From Flaveria trinervia (lineage: Eukaryota > Streptophyta > Magnoliopsida > Asterales > Asteraceae): DNA of 64,000 nt. The DNA is taken from the NCBI GenBank assembly GCA_025506515.1, contig CM046452.1:105262551-105326550 (forward strand), given 5' to 3'. A model generated the notes under the pieces. It saw only the letters and a list, made by a program, of their open reading frames with translations, made no database searches and was not told the DNA's origin. How positions within the stretch are numbered: the first letter of the stretch is position 1; each line of letters starts with the position of its first letter. A program made the translations under genes and the position numbers. Shown piece after piece: positions 61,151 to 64,000 of this stretch.

Positions 61151-61867
61151 TATAAATAACACCTATTTTATAGTTTATTTTTAATGTTCAATCTAAAAAA
61201 TATAAGATTTATTGTGGCATTGACACGTGTCAATCTATTGTTTTAAAAATAATAACATTTTGATCATTGTGTCAAATAAATCAACATATTGTGTCGTATA
61301 CATATGTTCATTGTATCATGTATTTTATATCATTTGTTATAAATACATATATTATTGTATTTTACGTTTTATATCATTATGTGTTATTATTGGCAATGTT
61401 TCTATAAATTATACAACTAGTTATAGAAACATAACAATATTATTCTATCATTATACTCTTTTAATATTTATCATTTTAAAAAATCACAATAGTATTTAGA
61501 AAAACATAATAATTAACAAAATCACACAAGCAACTGCATCAAAAAGACACAATGACGATATGAGTTTAAAAACGTAAACAGATTATTAAAATTTTATATA
61601 ATATATTGTACTCGTTTTAAAGATTAAAATATGTTTGTTTTAGGGTGTAATCTTTATAAAAAATAATGATTTATATAAAAGTTATGAACGTGTAAAAAGT
61701 GGGGTGAGTTGCAAAAAATCAACAAAAGTGATTATTTTAAAAATATTTTTAAAAAAAATTAATATCAACCATTGATTAAAGAGATAGATGGTTGAGTTAC
61801 TTATTACACCTTTTAATTTTATATAACGGAGAGATGTTTACTTATTATATTTTTCTTATAACTATTA

Positions 61868-62120
61868 ACTACTAATGAGGAAATGATCCCTTAACCCAAC
61901 TGGTTAAGGTGATGTACCCATGATATGTAAATAAAGGAGATGTTATGGGTTTAAGTCTCACTATAAGCAAAATGCTCAGAGTTGAGCCAGGGGGTTTTCT
62001 CAACAATGAGTTTTCTCCTGTGGGGGTTGGGGGTGCGGTCCCGGCTGGGAACGGATAGGTGAACCCGATTAAAATAACACTTATCTACCGAAGCAGGGTC
62101 GTACATTTGCCGTTAAAAAA
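61868..62120 (+). repeat. SINE family A, full copy
   Basis: CCCAACTGGTTAAGGTGATG (A-box-like) and ATGGGTTTAAGTCTCACT (B-box-like) are followed by CTCAACAATGAGTTTTCTCC, GGTCCCGGCTGGGAACGG and GAAGCAGGGTCGTACATTTG, ending CCGTTAAAAAAAAG. It is the best preserved of the four or five related copies in the window. Confidence 0.75.
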
Positions 62121-62819
62121 AAGTTTAATAAATATACCTACTTTTAGTTTTAGAAAGGTTTAAAAATATTGCAATTGCATTAAATGCAATCCTTTTTAAA
62201 TAATATTTAATTACAAGAACTAAAATCACAATTTTTTTCATAATGCATTTAAAATATTTTATGAATACTTAAGAAATATTTTAAATAAATGGTAATTATT
62301 TTTAACACCATATTTCTACGTGCTTGTATGAAAAATTTTTGGTCAACTTATCTAACTTGCATAATATATTTTTTTATAAGCCGAATAATGCGAACACATA
62401 TAAAAAGTTATTTTCATAGTTATTGGTTTACATACAATTAAAACTTGTCTTTATCTACGGTATAAAATACGTAAAATAATTTTTTTATAATTCATTTTGA
62501 AGGTGACAAATTTAATCGTTAGGAAACGATTATATAAAAGTTAAATATAGGTAAGTTACTAAGTTATATACATTTATAAGTGTGGTTATTTTAAAAAAAT
62601 TTTTCTCTTTCTAATACGTACTCCTTTAAAACAATAGTAGAATGTAACTTTGCATAAACTTAAGCAAAATATTGTGAGTTCTAATTGATATAAAATCGTA
62701 TATGCTCATCTTCATTTACTAAAAACAAATAACTATTCTAAAATGGCTCCTGGATTTTTTTCCTATATTAAAAACAAATACAAAGATTCCAATTCCTTTC
62801 ACCTTTGATTCGGTCTTAG

Positions 62820-63141
62820 ATGCATATAATTATGTAAGCAACCTGGACAATGGGAAAAACAAAAAGAAGATACTATATTCTGTTGTTATGGCTACTAGGT
62901 GGAGTACATAGTTGGTGAAGAACAAAAAGATTTTCAATGGCAAAGGGACCTCTATATAGTAAATTGCTTCATGGAGATCAAAGAACTGGCGTATTCATGG
63001 TAACGAACATGTCAAAGATGTGGATTCAAAATTGGAAAGATTGATATGTGTTTAATTTCTCTTTGGAATAATGGAATTGTATCACTGGCTAAAGTTTTGG
63101 TGGTAATAAAATTCATCTCTCTTTGTCGTTCCAAAAAAAAA
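62820..63141 (+). mobile_element. LINE 3' end remnant
   Basis: Decayed reading of the C-terminal zinc-binding region of plant L1-type ORF2 (KNKKIFNGKG, then FMEIKELAYSW and WIQNWKD in shifted frames). It is followed by a short 3' UTR ending in a run of A (63132-63140). Only the tail is present, as expected for 5'-truncated LINE insertions. Confidence 0.5.
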
Positions 63142-63754
63142 CATACACGAAGAAATTGACGCCATGTAATTAAAGGTTAAACATTTTGAATATAATATAA
63201 CTAAAAGGTAGACCATAATTTAATTGTACTAAAAAGAACAAAAAAGATAATGTATGTAATTAATGAAATAGACTATTGCAAATAAAAATTAGACTGGGGT
63301 ATATTAGAAATATATCTCAAAAGCATAAGCGTGATCAGTATATGACAAGTTATATTCATTCGGCTTACCTCCTTAGTAATGTCGGTTTTTAATATTATTA
63401 GCCGTTAAAAAAGTGATATTTGTCGTAACAAGTGATGCCCTTGGCACAAACAAGTGCCTTTAAACAGTGCCACTTGATAATGGTGATTGGTTCTTGGGCC
63501 CATTGACATGTAAGATGCATGTGTGTATGTATATATATATATAGAGGAGGCATCATAAGATAACCACATTCAACCAATCAAATAATTTGTAACTATTTTT
63601 ATTTAAAGGGTATTTTAGTAAAATATCAATTTACTATTTTTGGTATCTTTTTAATTTAAACTATATGATTCTCTCTCTTTCTTTTATTTATTTTCTTCAA
63701 CATTCATCTAAAACCCCTAAAAGTAATCTAATCACAAAGACCACTCAAATCCAC

Positions 63755-64000
63755 ATATGAAGATGGACCATGATGAAGAAGATGGACCATGATGAAGACG
63801 ATGAACCGAGATAAATATGATAACCCAGATGAAGATGGTGATTCGAGATGAATATGATTATGAACTCGAGATGAAGATGATGATTCAAGATGAATATAAT
63901 TATGATCCGTAGATAAAGATAATGGTTCGAGATGAAGATGATTATGAAATCAAGACGAAGATGATTATGAACTTGATGAGCAATATGAAGATGATGATGA
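63755..64000. repeat. GATGAAGAT-rich degenerate tandem repeat
   Basis: Units of about 40 bases built from GATGAAGATGATGATTCGAG and GATGAATATGATTATGAAC variants recur to the window end. One frame would give Asp/Glu/Tyr-rich peptide, but no start or gene context is visible. Confidence 0.7.

Larger units (their letters stand above)
61151..64000. other. AT-rich intergenic sequence to the window end
   Basis: No host gene is recognised. A 90-codon open frame at 61227-61499 (Ile/Tyr/Cys-rich) is a composition artefact. It contains a SINE, a LINE tail, a short (TA)n at 63527-63542 and a GATGAAGAT-rich repeat at the end. Confidence 0.5.

Overview
The window is nuclear DNA of a flowering plant, most likely a eudicot. 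It is AT-rich, has spliceosomal introns, and is packed with plant-type LTR retrotransposons, Mutator-like elements, SINEs and microsatellites. Some LTR termini look like those of Asteraceae repeats; that family assignment is from memory and weak.

The only clear host gene is a borate transporter of the BOR (SLC4-like) family. It is present twice, in the same orientation (minus strand), as a tandem duplication. Copy B (coding exons 42841-46205, leader exon ending at 48761) has 13 recognisable coding exons from ATG to stop, with one single-base frameshift. Copy A is a pseudogene. Its exons 1-3 (17023-17655) still read open, but exons 4-5 (about 541-884) are decayed and lie 16 kb away. Promoter, leader and further flank also match between the copies, out to about 27785 in A and 61150 in B.

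Mobile elements explain most of the difference between the copies. In copy A an internally deleted Ty3 retrotransposon (1006-16109, minus, TSD TAAAC) sits in intron 3. A Tekay/Del-like Ty3 element (3496-13502, plus, TSD CCTTT) is inserted inside it. A 5.76-kb Mutator-like element (19364-25122, 9-bp TSD) lies just upstream of the copy A promoter and carries a transposase gene and a convergent plant-mobile-domain gene. Copy B keeps the matching empty site. In copy B a nearly complete Tekay-like element (49564-59986, minus, TSD ATTAC) lies about 0.5 kb upstream of the promoter and has a probable 85-nt intron between gag and protease.

Between and beyond the copies (27.8-42.8 kb and 60-64 kb) no host gene is recognised. 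These stretches hold a second, non-autonomous Mutator-like element (33288-34508), a Helitron candidate (36851-39553), two SINE families, a LINE tail, a perfect 38-bp inverted repeat and several simple repeats.

Single-base indels are very common, both between paired LTRs and as frameshifts in otherwise conserved genes. Many of the apparent breaks may therefore be assembly errors rather than biology.
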